NCBI GenBank assembly: GCA_946997535.1
Contig: CAMPVQ010000002.1
Coordinates: 45,430-109,429 of the forward strand
Source of the DNA: an uncultured Candidatus Saccharibacteria bacterium
GTDB taxonomy: Bacteria; Patescibacteriota; Saccharimonadia; Saccharimonadales; Saccharimonadaceae
Length of the DNA stretch: 64,000 nt
Reading direction: 5' to 3'
Shown here: positions 32,883-41,616 of the stretch, piece by piece
Position numbering within the stretch: position 1 is the stretch's first letter
Layout of the letters: every line of letters starts with the position of its first letter
Program-made: the position numbers and the translations under genes
Notes under the pieces: model-generated
Told to the model about the DNA's origin: nothing
The model's database searches: none
The model's input: only the letters and a program-made list of their open reading frames with translations

Positions 32883-34014
32883 CGACTAATGTCACCAAAA
32901 TCATTAAACCGAACAACGAGAGCATGCCGTAGCCAACAATTTTCTCTTCCTTTTCCTTTGTCAGCGGGCGCTTCAGCGCGTGATACACCCAAGTGAGGTA
33001 GCAGCGACCGCCGTCCAACCCCGGTATCGGTAGCAGGTTCATTACCGCCAGCGACACCGCAATCATGCCAGAAATGTAGAGCAAGATGCTCGGGCCGCTC
33101 GCCATGGCGGTTGGGAAGATGACGCCCAAGATGCCAATTGGCCCAGCTACGCCCTGTGCGACCGAAGCTAACCGTCCGCCGGCGCCGGCGCCCGTCACCA
33201 TTCCCCAGAGGCCAGTGAAGAGATTGCCAATCATGCCGAAGATGCCCGCGATAGTGAGCCACATCAACTGCAAGGTGTCGATAAAGCCTACTAGCGGCGC
33301 ACTCCACGTGGCGCGAATCGTCGCCGGCTTGCTATCTGAGGTTGCAATGCCAAGTATGCCGTGTCCGGCCGCCGCTTGCGCCGGCAACTTCAACTTAAAC
33401 GACTTGTCGGCGTTGCCCCGCCGCACCACAAGGTTGAGTTCCTTGCCTGCCAAGTTACGCACTAGCTGCGGCACTTCGCTTGAATACTCCACCTTCGTGC
33501 CATTGATACTCAGCACGCGGTCACCTTTCTGCACGCCAGCATGCGCCGCCACCGTGTCTTTCATCACCTCAACCACTGAAACTTCACCTGCCGTGCCGTG
33601 GTAGTCTTCCTTCATGGCAAACTGGTCAGGCACAAGCTTTGGCATCCCAAAAAGCGCCAAAATAGCAAAAATTACCACCGCCGTCCAGAAGTTCATCCAC
33701 ACACCAGCAAGCAAAATCTTGGTCTTCGCCCAGAGGCTGGCGGCACCGTAACTGTGTGGCTCTTTGGCGTCGTCGCTCTCGCCCTTCATCCGGCAAAAAC
33801 CACCCAGCGGCAGCCAGTTTAGGGTAATTTTAGTACCCTTGTACTCGCCAATTTGGCACGCGCGTGGCGGAAAGCCAATGCCAAACTCCTCAACCTCAAC
33901 GCCGTTCCGAATGGCGGCAATGGCATGGCCGAGCTCGTGAATTACCACGAGAACCACAAGTATAATCAGCCCTACAATCGCCCCTAAGATAATCTGCCAC
34001 CAAGCTAAATTCAT
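32860..34014 (-). CDS. rseP: RseP-type site-2 zinc metalloprotease
   Basis: A 384 aa intramembrane protease. HELGH (VVIHELGHAIA, about 24-30) gives two zinc ligands and the Glu; a PDZ domain follows (AGVQKGDRVLSINGT), and NLLPIPGLDGGR supplies the third ligand. In other bacteria it cleaves anti-sigma factors and leftover signal peptides. The promoter has an extended -10 (TGTTATAAT, 34039-34044) with a weak -35. The uppS-rseP order is the common one, although cdsA is missing between them. Confidence 0.93.
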   Translation of the reverse strand: MNLAWWQIILGAIVGLIILVVLVVIHELGHAIAAIRNGVEVEEFGIGFPPRACQIGEYKGTKITLNWLPLGGFCRMKGESDDAKEPHSYGAASLWAKTKILLAGVWMNFWTAVVIFAILALFGMPKLVPDQFAMKEDYHGTAGEVSVVEVMKDTVAAHAGVQKGDRVLSINGTKVEYSSEVPQLVRNLAGKELNLVVRRGNADKSFKLKLPAQAAAGHGILGIATSDSKPATIRATWSAPLVGFIDTLQLMWLTIAGIFGMIGNLFTGLWGMVTGAGAGGRLASVAQGVAGPIGILGVIFPTAMASGPSILLYISGMIAVSLAVMNLLPIPGLDGGRCYLTWVYHALKRPLTKEKEEKIVGYGMLSLFGLMILVTLVDVCKLFK

Positions 34015-34059
34015 TTCCCTCCTAATTAATCAAATTCTATTATAACACAAGCGAGTTAA

Positions 34060-34758
34060 TTATTTGCCAAATCGGCGTTGCCGCCGCGCATACTCAGCCA
34101 AGCAATCGTCCAGCATCGCCGGCGTCATCTCTGGCCAGTTAACCTTGACGAACAAAAATTCGGCGTAAGCGAGGCGCCACAGCATAAAGCCACTCACCCG
34201 CTCCTCACCACTGGTACGTACCACAAGGTCAAGCGGCGGCAGCTCAGGGTGGTAAATGGCTTGCGCCACCGTCTGCGGTGTGATGGTTTGCGGGTCAAGC
34301 TTGCCCGCCTGCACCTCGGTTGCGAGTTGGCGCGCGGCGTCGGCAATCTCCTGCTGCCCACCGTAATTAAAGCACAGTGCCAGCGTAGTGCCGGTGTTAG
34401 CCTTTGAATCGGCTTCGGCAGCAGCGATGGCGCGCAAAATTGGCTGACTGACGTGGTCTTTACTGCCTAGAAAGATAATTCTAAAGCCGTCCCGTATCAT
34501 TTGCTTGAGGTCGTGCTGAAACGCCCGCAAAAACAGGCGCATCAGATAGTCCACCTCTGGCTTACTGCGCTGCCAATTCTCCGTGGAAAAGATGTAGGCG
34601 CTGACATACGGAATCTGGCGGTCGCGGGCGACATACGCCATTTGCTTTAGCACTTCAAACCCGCGCTTATGCCCTTGCTCGGTCGTCAAGCCGCGAGCGC
34701 GCGCCCAGCGGCGGTTACCGTCCACGATGAACCCAATATGCTGCGGTACGTCGGCCAT
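34060..34758 (-). CDS. uppS: Undecaprenyl diphosphate synthase
   Basis: A 232 aa cis-prenyltransferase that makes the lipid carrier for peptidoglycan. Motifs: IGFIVDGNRRWARARGL (D-G-N-R-R-W-A), GHKRGFEVLKQM, YIFSTENWQRS, and DLVVRTSGEERVSGFMLWRLAYAEFLF (R-T-S-G-E). Length is normal. 8 nt after frr; supports the mraY and murG steps encoded in the dcw cluster. Confidence 0.96.
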   Translation of the reverse strand: MADVPQHIGFIVDGNRRWARARGLTTEQGHKRGFEVLKQMAYVARDRQIPYVSAYIFSTENWQRSKPEVDYLMRLFLRAFQHDLKQMIRDGFRIIFLGSKDHVSQPILRAIAAAEADSKANTGTTLALCFNYGGQQEIADAARQLATEVQAGKLDPQTITPQTVAQAIYHPELPPLDLVVRTSGEERVSGFMLWRLAYAEFLFVKVNWPEMTPAMLDDCLAEYARRQRRFGK

Positions 34759-34766
34759 GGCTACCT

Positions 34767-35318
34767 CTAAACTGTCATGATTTCAGTTTGCTTGTCGGCG
34801 GCAAGGCTAGTAAGCTTCGCAACCGTCTTGTTGAGACTGTCGTCAATGCCCGCCTCAAGGCGCTTCTGGTCGTCTTCGCCAATTTCCTTGGCCTGCTTGG
34901 CGGCCTTGATGGCTTTGCGAGCTTCGTCGCGAATGCTGCGCAAGGCAATCTTTGACTCTTCTACCTTGGCATCGACTTGGCGCGAAATCTCCTTGCGGCG
35001 CTCCTCGGTAAGCGGTGGAATTGGCACGCGTACGTTGCGGCCGTCGTCGCTTGGGTTAAAGCCCAAACTTGGGTCGCTGCTGATGGCCTTTGAGATGGCC
35101 TGCACGTTGGCGACGTCAAATGGGGTCACCAAAATCTGCGTGGCCTCTTTAGCTGTGATGCTAGCCACTTGGTTGAGCGGCATCTTGGTGCCGTAAACTT
35201 CAACCCGCACGCCACTTAGCATGTCTGGGTGAGCACGACCGGTGCGCACCTTCTTTAATTCTTCTGCGAAGTGCTCTGCTACCCCCGCAAATTTTTCCTC
35301 GTAAATACTAGTATCCAT
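34767..35318 (-). CDS. frr: Ribosome recycling factor
   Basis: A 183 aa protein that splits post-termination ribosomes with EF-G. The body matches the family: KVRTGRAHPDMLSGVRVEVYG, LNQVASITAKEATQILVTPFD, IPPLTEERRKEISRQVDAKVEESKIALRSIRDEARK. The TATAAT at 35327-35332 is only 8 nt from ATG 35318. Divergent from priA, with an inverted repeat CCCGCA/TGCGGG between the two promoters. Confidence 0.97.
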   Translation of the reverse strand: MDTSIYEEKFAGVAEHFAEELKKVRTGRAHPDMLSGVRVEVYGTKMPLNQVASITAKEATQILVTPFDVANVQAISKAISSDPSLGFNPSDDGRNVRVPIPPLTEERRKEISRQVDAKVEESKIALRSIRDEARKAIKAAKQAKEIGEDDQKRLEAGIDDSLNKTVAKLTSLAADKQTEIMTV

Positions 35319-35326
35319 ATACTCCT

Positions 35327-35367
35327 ATTATATCACACCGCCCGCACGGTGCGGGGTGTTGTATAAT
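35327..35367. promoter_or_regulatory. Divergent frr/priA promoter region
   Basis: Minus -10 TATAAT at 35327-35332 for frr and plus -10 TATAAT at 35362-35367 for priA. Between them lies the inverted repeat CCCGCA-N3-TGCGGG (35341-35355), placed where it could bind a regulator of both. The -35 boxes are not clear. Confidence 0.6.
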
Positions 35368-35373
35368 TTAGGT

Positions 35374-37329
35374 ATGTATTACTTGGTGTCGATGGTAGGA
35401 GACATAGGGCGCTGGAGCGGCGAGCTGACTTACACGGCAGATGAGCCGCTAGAGCGCGGACTGATTGTTGAGGTACCCGTGGGCGAAACCAAGACTCGCT
35501 TGGGCGTGGTGCTAAAGCCCGTCACCGACCCGCCGCTCACCGATGCCAAGGGGCGCAAAATCAACTACAAGCCCATCTGCCGCGTGGTCTACTCCCAGCC
35601 ACTGCCCGCTGCCTTAGTCGACTTGCAACAGTGGTTGCGCGACTACTACGCCGTCAATGGCGGCGCGGCATGGCAAACCATGCTGCCCACGCGCTTGAAC
35701 CGCAAACGCATCAAACCTTACACCGAGCCGGCGCCACAACCGCTGACTACACCGCCCCTCAACGCGGCGCAACAAGCCGCCGTCCAGCAAATTCTCGCCC
35801 AAACCGGCACTAGCCTACTCCACGGCATCACCGGCAGTGGTAAAACCAACGTCTACAAGGCCGTGGCGCAAGCGACTTTGCAACGCGGGCAGTCGGTGAT
35901 TATCTTGGTACCCGAAATTGCCCTCACCGCCCAGCTAGTGGCGGAGTTTCGCCAGACCTTCCCGCACGTGGTTACCGTCCACTCTGCCCTGACCGCCGCC
36001 GAAAAAGTCATCATCTGGCACTACATTTTGACCGCCACCGAACCGCTGGTCGTGGTGGGGCCGCGCTCTGCCCTATTCATGCCCGTGCAGCACCTCGGGC
36101 TGATTGTGGTGGATGAGTGCCACGAGCCGTCATACAAGCAAGACTCCGCGCCGCGTTACCTCACTTCTACTGTCGCCAGCCAGCTGCGCCAGCTCACCGG
36201 CGCGCGGCTGATTCTAGGCTCTGCCACCCCGTCCATCACCGACTACTACCTTGCGCAGCACTTCCAGCGGCCGATTATTGAACTCAACCAGCTCGCCCGC
36301 CCCGGCGCCGTGCCGCCGACCGTGCAAATTGTTGACATGACGCGCCGCGACAACTTTCACACCGAGAGTCGCCTCTTATCCACGCCGCTCATCAACGCCA
36401 TGTGTCAAGCGCGCGACGCTCACCGCCAAGTTCTTCTCTTCCACAATCGCCGTGGCACCGCCAGCACCACCATGTGCCAAGACTGCGGTTGGGTGGCGCT
36501 TTGCCCGCGCTGCTACCTACCGCTCACCCTGCACCACGACCTCTTCCGGCTGCGCTGCCACCTCTGCGGCTACGCCACCAAGCCCTTTCTCAAGTGCCCT
36601 GAGTGTCAGAGCATCGACATCAGAAATAAGGGCATCGGCACTAAGCGCATTGAGGAGGAGGTGCACAAGCTGTTCAAGTCCGCCACCGTGGCGCGCTTTG
36701 ACAGCGACACCGCCGCTGGCGCACAAGTGCAAGACCGCTACGCCGACTTGCGCGACGGCAACATCGATATCATCATAGGTACGCAAACCATCGCCAAGGG
36801 GCTCGACCTACCCAAACTCGGCGTGGTGGGTGTGGTGCAAGCCGACGCCGGCCTAAATCTGCCCGACTTTGGCGCTCACGAGCGCACCTTCCAGCTGATT
36901 GCCCAAGTTTGTGGGCGCGTGGGGCGCACTGCCGACCCGACCACGGCTATTATTCAAACCTACCAGCCAACCGCGCCGGCCGTCACCTTTGGTGCCAAGC
37001 AAGACTACGCCGGATTTTACGCCGCCGAGATTCAAGCGCGCGAACGCGGGCACTTCCCGCCCTTCGCCTACCTCTTAAAGCTAACTTGCACGTACAAGAC
37101 TGAACGCGGCGCCGCGGGCGCCAGCAGCCGCCTTGCAAACCACCTCCGCACCGCCTACCGCGACCAAGTGGCAGTACTAGGGCCAGCGCCCAGCTTTTAC
37201 GAGCGCCTCGGCGGACAGTACACTTGGCAAATCGTAGTACGCGCGCCCCGCCGCACCACTCTGCAGCAAATCTTGAGCGAACTACCACTAGGCTGGCACG
37301 CCGAGCTCGACCCGCTCAGCTTACTTTAG
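35374..37329 (+). CDS. priA: PriA, replication restart helicase
   Basis: About 651 aa from ATG 35374; TATAAT ends 6 nt upstream, so it is leaderless. PriA reloads the replisome at stalled forks. Walker A GITGSGKTNVYK, Walker B-type DECHEPSYKQD, then a zinc-binding block with four Cys pairs (CQDCGWVALCPRCYLPL ... RLRCHLCGY ... CPECQS), and helicase motifs V/VI (GTQTIAKGLDLPKL, QVCGRVGRT). Slightly shorter than E. coli PriA (732 aa), mainly in the N-terminal domain. Confidence 0.95.
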   Translation: MYYLVSMVGDIGRWSGELTYTADEPLERGLIVEVPVGETKTRLGVVLKPVTDPPLTDAKGRKINYKPICRVVYSQPLPAALVDLQQWLRDYYAVNGGAAWQTMLPTRLNRKRIKPYTEPAPQPLTTPPLNAAQQAAVQQILAQTGTSLLHGITGSGKTNVYKAVAQATLQRGQSVIILVPEIALTAQLVAEFRQTFPHVVTVHSALTAAEKVIIWHYILTATEPLVVVGPRSALFMPVQHLGLIVVDECHEPSYKQDSAPRYLTSTVASQLRQLTGARLILGSATPSITDYYLAQHFQRPIIELNQLARPGAVPPTVQIVDMTRRDNFHTESRLLSTPLINAMCQARDAHRQVLLFHNRRGTASTTMCQDCGWVALCPRCYLPLTLHHDLFRLRCHLCGYATKPFLKCPECQSIDIRNKGIGTKRIEEEVHKLFKSATVARFDSDTAAGAQVQDRYADLRDGNIDIIIGTQTIAKGLDLPKLGVVGVVQADAGLNLPDFGAHERTFQLIAQVCGRVGRTADPTTAIIQTYQPTAPAVTFGAKQDYAGFYAAEIQARERGHFPPFAYLLKLTCTYKTERGAAGASSRLANHLRTAYRDQVAVLGPAPSFYERLGGQYTWQIVVRAPRRTTLQQILSELPLGWHAELDPLSLL

Positions 37330-37397
37330 CCCTTGCTTAAGGTTTAATGCGGCACATCGGGGCGAAGCTCTACGCCACTAAAATTTATGCGACCAGC

Positions 37398-39599
37398 CTA
37401 GTCATCGGAATCATCATTCTCTGGGATGATTGGTGGTAAGGTCAGCACGGCACGGTAAGTGTCGCTACCGTCAGGTTTAAAGATTGAACTTATAAACGTC
37501 GAAAGTGGCCCATTCGAGACACCCTCCTTATAGCCACCGCCACGCGACACCAGAGGAAACCCATCCCAGTTATCACCGCCAGAAAGGGTAGTACTGCCAT
37601 CAAGATAGTTACTGCCTCCCCAACTAAACTCGTCATTTGCCATGCCACCATAGTTAATCCACTCATTCAGTTCGCCTTTATAGTCAATATCGTCACCAAA
37701 ATCTTTACCACTATTAACATTAAATTCATTTTGCTCATTATCAAAAGTGCTATACCTTAGATATTCGTAGTACGGCGCTGGCAACTTACCGCTTACAAAT
37801 TGCCTTTCAAGTACTTCCTTAAAACTCAATTTTTCACCTTTATCCTCAATACCACTATCGCTATTGTCGTTAGAATCACCATCGCCATTCACATTCTTCA
37901 TCAGCGACGCTGTCACTTCCCAGCTATTCGAGCCAGCCATATCATAAATACCGGTTTGGTTGCCGCTAGTACTCGCAAGCTGCCCTAGCTTGGTGTAGTA
38001 GCCGTGCTTAAGGTCAACGCCGCAAGCCGCGTTAGTGCCAGCCTCGCCACCGCGCACAGCACTGCCTTCCTTACCATATCTAGCCGTACTCTGGTCAGCT
38101 AACGGCCCGCAGCCGGTAATACTACCATAGCTGTACCCTTTGCTATCGCTATAGAGGTCAAAATTATTACCTTGAATGCCGCTATACCACTGTACCTTAC
38201 CACGATTCTCACCCTCGGCATACTTATGCTCACGATTAAGCCCAATGCCGTACTTGCTATAGGCTAGATAAATTGCAGTAGCATACTCAGAACTGCGCGG
38301 CATACGCGAGCTGAGCTCGGCCAAATTGTGCGCGTTTTGCTTCACTGGTGGCAAAGCAACGCCGTCTGCTTGTTCATTAGGGTGATTCGGGTCAAGCTTG
38401 CCGATGCTCTGCAGCACCGCCAGTGACTTCACTAGCAAGTCGGTGTCCTTAGTGCCGCCGCGAAGCATTGGCTGATTCGGCAACGACTGCGCCGTATTAT
38501 TGGCAAAACTAATCTGGTACTTTGAAAGCCAAATGCCATTGAGGTCACGGTCGCCAAACACAAAGCCACGCGGCGTCTTCCAAGGACTATGCCAATCCCA
38601 GGAGGCAATATCTGGTTCGTAAGTGTCGTGGTCAACAGTATCACTCGGGTCCGAACTCCGCCGCGGCTGATTGGCTCGCTCAAACTTAATCTCAAAGTTA
38701 TTGTCTGCGCCGTGACTATCTTCGTCGACATCACTATAATCGCCGCGCACTTTGTACGAGTAACGTGGCACATACACCCAGTAGCCCAGCACGTCGGCGT
38801 CATCCACCTTCACCGACTTGCCTTGGTATTTGGCGAGTGCATCCTTCTTCACAGTGATGGCATTCGCCCAGCGTCGCTGACCGTAATCATACCAGTCACC
38901 CTGATGCGCGGCGTCCTCCGCCTTCGCCACCGTCTGCCACTCCGGCTTGGTCTCGCTACCGGTGTACTTAACGGGTATCATGTGTGGGTCAATGTCAACT
39001 TTGCAACCGCTCTTCTGGTCACCCGAGCGGCAAGTATCACCATCAGACTGCCATGTCGACGGCGCAAACGTCAGCGTATAAGTCACCTTGGTCTGGTAAG
39101 TGCCCTGTAACACACCCGACTTGTTGACAGCAAATGTCACTTTCTCGTCCATCTCTTGTGGGCCGTCGGCGTCCTGCTTTAAAATCGTCGGCTTCGCTTG
39201 GTCGGCGGAAACTGGGCTAAATTTAGTCTGCCCCGCCAAATGGTAACCCCACTGCCCAGCCGCGAGGTCGCGATTGCCCCCCCCTATTGGCTTGATGCTA
39301 GCCGTATTTTTGTCGTCAGTACTCTTTAATTCAGCCGTGTCAGCAAACATGCTGAGGTTGAATTTGCGCGTGGCGTGGTTCACTGTGATGGTAGTGTCCT
39401 GCGTAAAATCATTGTCATCGTTGAGCTTCACCTCGCTGCTATCAAGATACATTCCAACGTAGCCCGCCATCTCGGCCCTTACCGGTTGCACATTAGCCAC
39501 CGCCAACGTCGCAACTAACAGAGGTAACGCAAAAAGCCAGCGCCAAGCGCCATTGTTCCACGCCAGCCGACGTGACAATAGTTGGCATAACTCAGCCAT
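37398..39599 (-). CDS. Exported FGE/lectin-like protein, in frame
   Basis: About 733 aa from ATG 39599 (GGAGG 9 nt upstream). Signal peptide with core WLFALPLLVATLAVANV and an A-x-A site (PVRA). Then the same N-domain as the poly-G genes (QWGYHLAG), a DxDPHMIPVKYTG segment, and an FGE/C-type-lectin-like domain (LGYWVYVPRYSYKV, GIYDMAGSNSWEV, SRGGGY, YRAVLTLPP). The end differs from the others: YRAVL instead of FRVAL and an acidic tail. An 8-G run (39277-39284) lies inside the frame, encoding GGG, and does not break it. It is the in-frame relative of 9933-12063. Probable surface protein. Confidence 0.82.
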   Translation of the reverse strand: MAELCQLLSRRLAWNNGAWRWLFALPLLVATLAVANVQPVRAEMAGYVGMYLDSSEVKLNDDNDFTQDTTITVNHATRKFNLSMFADTAELKSTDDKNTASIKPIGGGNRDLAAGQWGYHLAGQTKFSPVSADQAKPTILKQDADGPQEMDEKVTFAVNKSGVLQGTYQTKVTYTLTFAPSTWQSDGDTCRSGDQKSGCKVDIDPHMIPVKYTGSETKPEWQTVAKAEDAAHQGDWYDYGQRRWANAITVKKDALAKYQGKSVKVDDADVLGYWVYVPRYSYKVRGDYSDVDEDSHGADNNFEIKFERANQPRRSSDPSDTVDHDTYEPDIASWDWHSPWKTPRGFVFGDRDLNGIWLSKYQISFANNTAQSLPNQPMLRGGTKDTDLLVKSLAVLQSIGKLDPNHPNEQADGVALPPVKQNAHNLAELSSRMPRSSEYATAIYLAYSKYGIGLNREHKYAEGENRGKVQWYSGIQGNNFDLYSDSKGYSYGSITGCGPLADQSTARYGKEGSAVRGGEAGTNAACGVDLKHGYYTKLGQLASTSGNQTGIYDMAGSNSWEVTASLMKNVNGDGDSNDNSDSGIEDKGEKLSFKEVLERQFVSGKLPAPYYEYLRYSTFDNEQNEFNVNSGKDFGDDIDYKGELNEWINYGGMANDEFSWGGSNYLDGSTTLSGGDNWDGFPLVSRGGGYKEGVSNGPLSTFISSIFKPDGSDTYRAVLTLPPIIPENDDSDD

Positions 39600-39688
39600 T
39601 CGCATTACCCTCCTTATCATTAACTCTCGCAATTAACTATCGGTCACTAAGATAGTTATTTAACTACGTCTCTCGCACGTATACCTCT

Positions 39689-39717
39689 ATTATAACACAA
39701 GCACAATACGGCAACAA
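39689..39717 (-). promoter_or_regulatory. Promoter of the 37398-39599 gene
   Basis: -35 TTGTTG (39712-39717), 17 nt, extended -10 TGTTATAAT (39689-39694). The spacer end (GCTTGTGT) matches the poly-G gene promoters. Confidence 0.72.
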
Positions 39718-39809
39718 GCCTTTAGCGTAAAGCCCGCCGACGGACGCGGCGACCCAGCTCAAACCGATTTAGCTCGCGGCTTAGCCTAATTCACTGACAA
39801 AAGCCAACC

Positions 39810-39835
39810 AAAAAAGCCCGCCAAGTTGGCGGGCT
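39810..39835 (-). terminator. Terminator of rplU
   Basis: AGCCCGCC/GGCGGGCT with a 5-nt loop, then TTTTTTGG on the minus strand. It shows that rplU is not followed by rpmA here. Confidence 0.9.
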
Positions 39836-39851
39836 CAAGCGACTACCTGTA

Positions 39852-40157
39852 TTACTTGATAGAGGTAATCTTGATACGAGTGTACTCGTGACGACCGCCA
39901 CGAACCTTGTTGACACGCTTCTTAGCCTTGAAGCGAATCGCCAACGTCTTCTCGCCCTTGACAAGGGCATCAACGACTTCGGCGCTTACCTTTACACCCT
40001 TCACGGTTGGCGTGCCGACTGTCGTTTTGTCTCCATCGATAGTCAACAGTGCATCAAACGTGAGAGCTTTTTCAGCCTCTGGCAGATGATCTACCAAAAG
40101 GGTCTCGCCTTCGGCAACAGTGTATTGCTTGTTGCCACTTGTAATGACTGCTTTCAT
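39852..40157 (-). CDS. rplU: Ribosomal protein bL21
   Basis: A 101 aa protein of the 50S subunit. MKAVITSGNKQYTVAEGETLLVD, the VTPxVKGxKVxAEVV-type core and KRVNKVRGGRHEYTRIKITSI are the family pattern. AAAGGAATTAA precedes the ATG. In most bacteria rpmA (bL27) follows directly; here a terminator does. Confidence 0.96.
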   Translation of the reverse strand: MKAVITSGNKQYTVAEGETLLVDHLPEAEKALTFDALLTIDGDKTTVGTPTVKGVKVSAEVVDALVKGEKTLAIRFKAKKRVNKVRGGRHEYTRIKITSIK

Positions 40158-40184
40158 TTAATTCCTTTACTTATTAACTCTACC

Positions 40185-40213
40185 AGTGTAACACATCGCC
40201 CGTCTTTTGTCCA
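40185..40213 (-). promoter_or_regulatory. rplU promoter
   Basis: -35 TGGACA (40208-40213), 17 nt, -10 TACACT (40185-40190). The tandem palindromic repeat 40212-40253 lies directly upstream. Confidence 0.72.
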
Positions 40214-40253
40214 GAATGTTTCTGAACTAATACAGAATGTTTCTGAACTAATA
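40212..40253. repeat. Two perfect 21-bp direct repeats, each with a palindrome
   Basis: The unit starts CAGAATGTTTCTG, itself an inverted repeat (CAGAA-N3-TTCTG), followed by AACTAATA, twice without change. It sits between the end of hsdS and the rplU -35 box, so it looks like a tandem operator or part of the upstream control region. Confidence 0.75.
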
Positions 40254-40286
40254 CAGTATTTTATACTACTTAGTGCCAAATTTTGC

Positions 40287-41531
40287 TTATTGGCCCTGCG
40301 TCTGGTCAGACACATCTCGAAAATCGAGTAACTGGTTACGGTAGTATTCGTACTGAGTCTGGCGGACGGCGATTTCGGCTGGCAAGCCGGCGGTGATATC
40401 TTCCGCCAGCGTGCTGAACTGGTCTAAGATGCGCACAATCTCCGCCTGTACCGCCAGCGGCGGAACGGGAATTCTAGTTTCTAGCAGACGCTTAAAGTGC
40501 CGCTCGTATTTGCCGATACATACATAGTGGGACATTATGGCATAGTAGTAGTATTTTGGCAAAAGAGTAGCTTCATTTGTAGACATTATTTTTAGACCAT
40601 CAGCACCTTGGACAAAACGTGTACCTAAATATTTTATGCGTTCAGTGTGGTCGCCAAAACAGACATATTCTCCATCCGGAATCTTGGGGTCTACTGTATT
40701 GCAGTAGCCAGTGATTAGTTCCTTGTCTTGCGATACTATTGGTGTAGTGCCTTGCTCTTGGTAGGCGTCCTTTTTGAGTTTAAAGCTTGGCGTTAACGTA
40801 TGTATAATATCAACTTTTTGGAGTTCTCCAACAGTCTTCCACTTCACACCATCAGGGCAGAGAGTGCGGAGCAAGTCCCACACCTTGCCCTGCTTACCCT
40901 CGGGATGGGTAAGGTCGAGTAGCCAGTCACGATAGTACTCATATTGGGCGCGGCGGGCCTGCTTCTCCTTCGCAAGCTCCTTCGCAAGCTCCGTAAATTT
41001 ATTTAAGATTTGTACAATTTTTGCCTGTACCGCCAGCGGCGGTACAGGAATGCGAAAATTTGAATACGTGCCAATCCAAAGACGCCGATGCTCGTCGGAT
41101 GTGTAATTGAGATTTGTCATATAAAAGTAAAGATATCTAGTCAATATCTTTTTGCCAGTTATCATCTTTGCCGCGCCAGACTTAACTTTAAAAGGAAAAT
41201 CTACCCATTGTATCGCGCCTGTAAAATCATCAAATAGGATAACAGGGTTATCTTTGGTAGCATTGTATATGCCAGTGGTGTCATTGGTTCGCCCCAGTAT
41301 AAATGTTTTGCCAGCAGTAAGCACTGGCGTAGCAAAGCTATCGTCGTAATTAGTGCTTTTGACTATGTATTTTGAAGGCTGCTCGTAATCCGTCACCTCT
41401 CCTACGGTCTTCCACTCCACGCCATCAGGGCATAAAGTATTGATGAGAGTGCGGAGGTCGGCCGCGGCGGCGACGTCAGCATCAACTACACCCGTGGCTG
41501 TCGACTTTAAGCCATCCAATTCATCATTCAT
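40287..41531 (-). CDS. hsdS: Type I restriction specificity subunit, orphan
   Basis: A 414 aa protein with the two-fold HsdS plan: TRD1 (about 30-170), a central conserved helix (IPVPPLAVQAKIVQILNKFTELAKELAKEKQA), TRD2 (about 220-355), and a second conserved helix (IPVPPLAVQAEIVRILDQFSTLAED). Each TRD is preceded by LCPDGVxWKTVGE. HsdS sets the two half-sites of the recognition sequence. No hsdM or hsdR is in the window. TAGGAG lies 7 nt before ATG 41531. The central helix contains a 12-bp tandem repeat (40969-40992). Both TRDs look intact. Confidence 0.93.
   Translation of the reverse strand: MNDELDGLKSTATGVVDADVAAAADLRTLINTLCPDGVEWKTVGEVTDYEQPSKYIVKSTNYDDSFATPVLTAGKTFILGRTNDTTGIYNATKDNPVILFDDFTGAIQWVDFPFKVKSGAAKMITGKKILTRYLYFYMTNLNYTSDEHRRLWIGTYSNFRIPVPPLAVQAKIVQILNKFTELAKELAKEKQARRAQYEYYRDWLLDLTHPEGKQGKVWDLLRTLCPDGVKWKTVGELQKVDIIHTLTPSFKLKKDAYQEQGTTPIVSQDKELITGYCNTVDPKIPDGEYVCFGDHTERIKYLGTRFVQGADGLKIMSTNEATLLPKYYYYAIMSHYVCIGKYERHFKRLLETRIPVPPLAVQAEIVRILDQFSTLAEDITAGLPAEIAVRQTQYEYYRNQLLDFRDVSDQTQGQ
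40969..40992 (-). repeat. 12-bp tandem repeat in the hsdS central spacer
   Basis: The unit TTCGCAAGCTCC occurs twice in a row, encoding the ELAKELAKE stretch. In EcoR124-type systems a change in the number of such four-residue repeats changes the spacing of the DNA recognition site. Confidence 0.75.
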
Positions 41532-41616
41532 CCCAATACTCCTACCCAGTTTTACCTATTACTATTATACACAATTTATGCACGATGGCCCCGTCCTCAT
41601 CTGTTATAATAATAAT

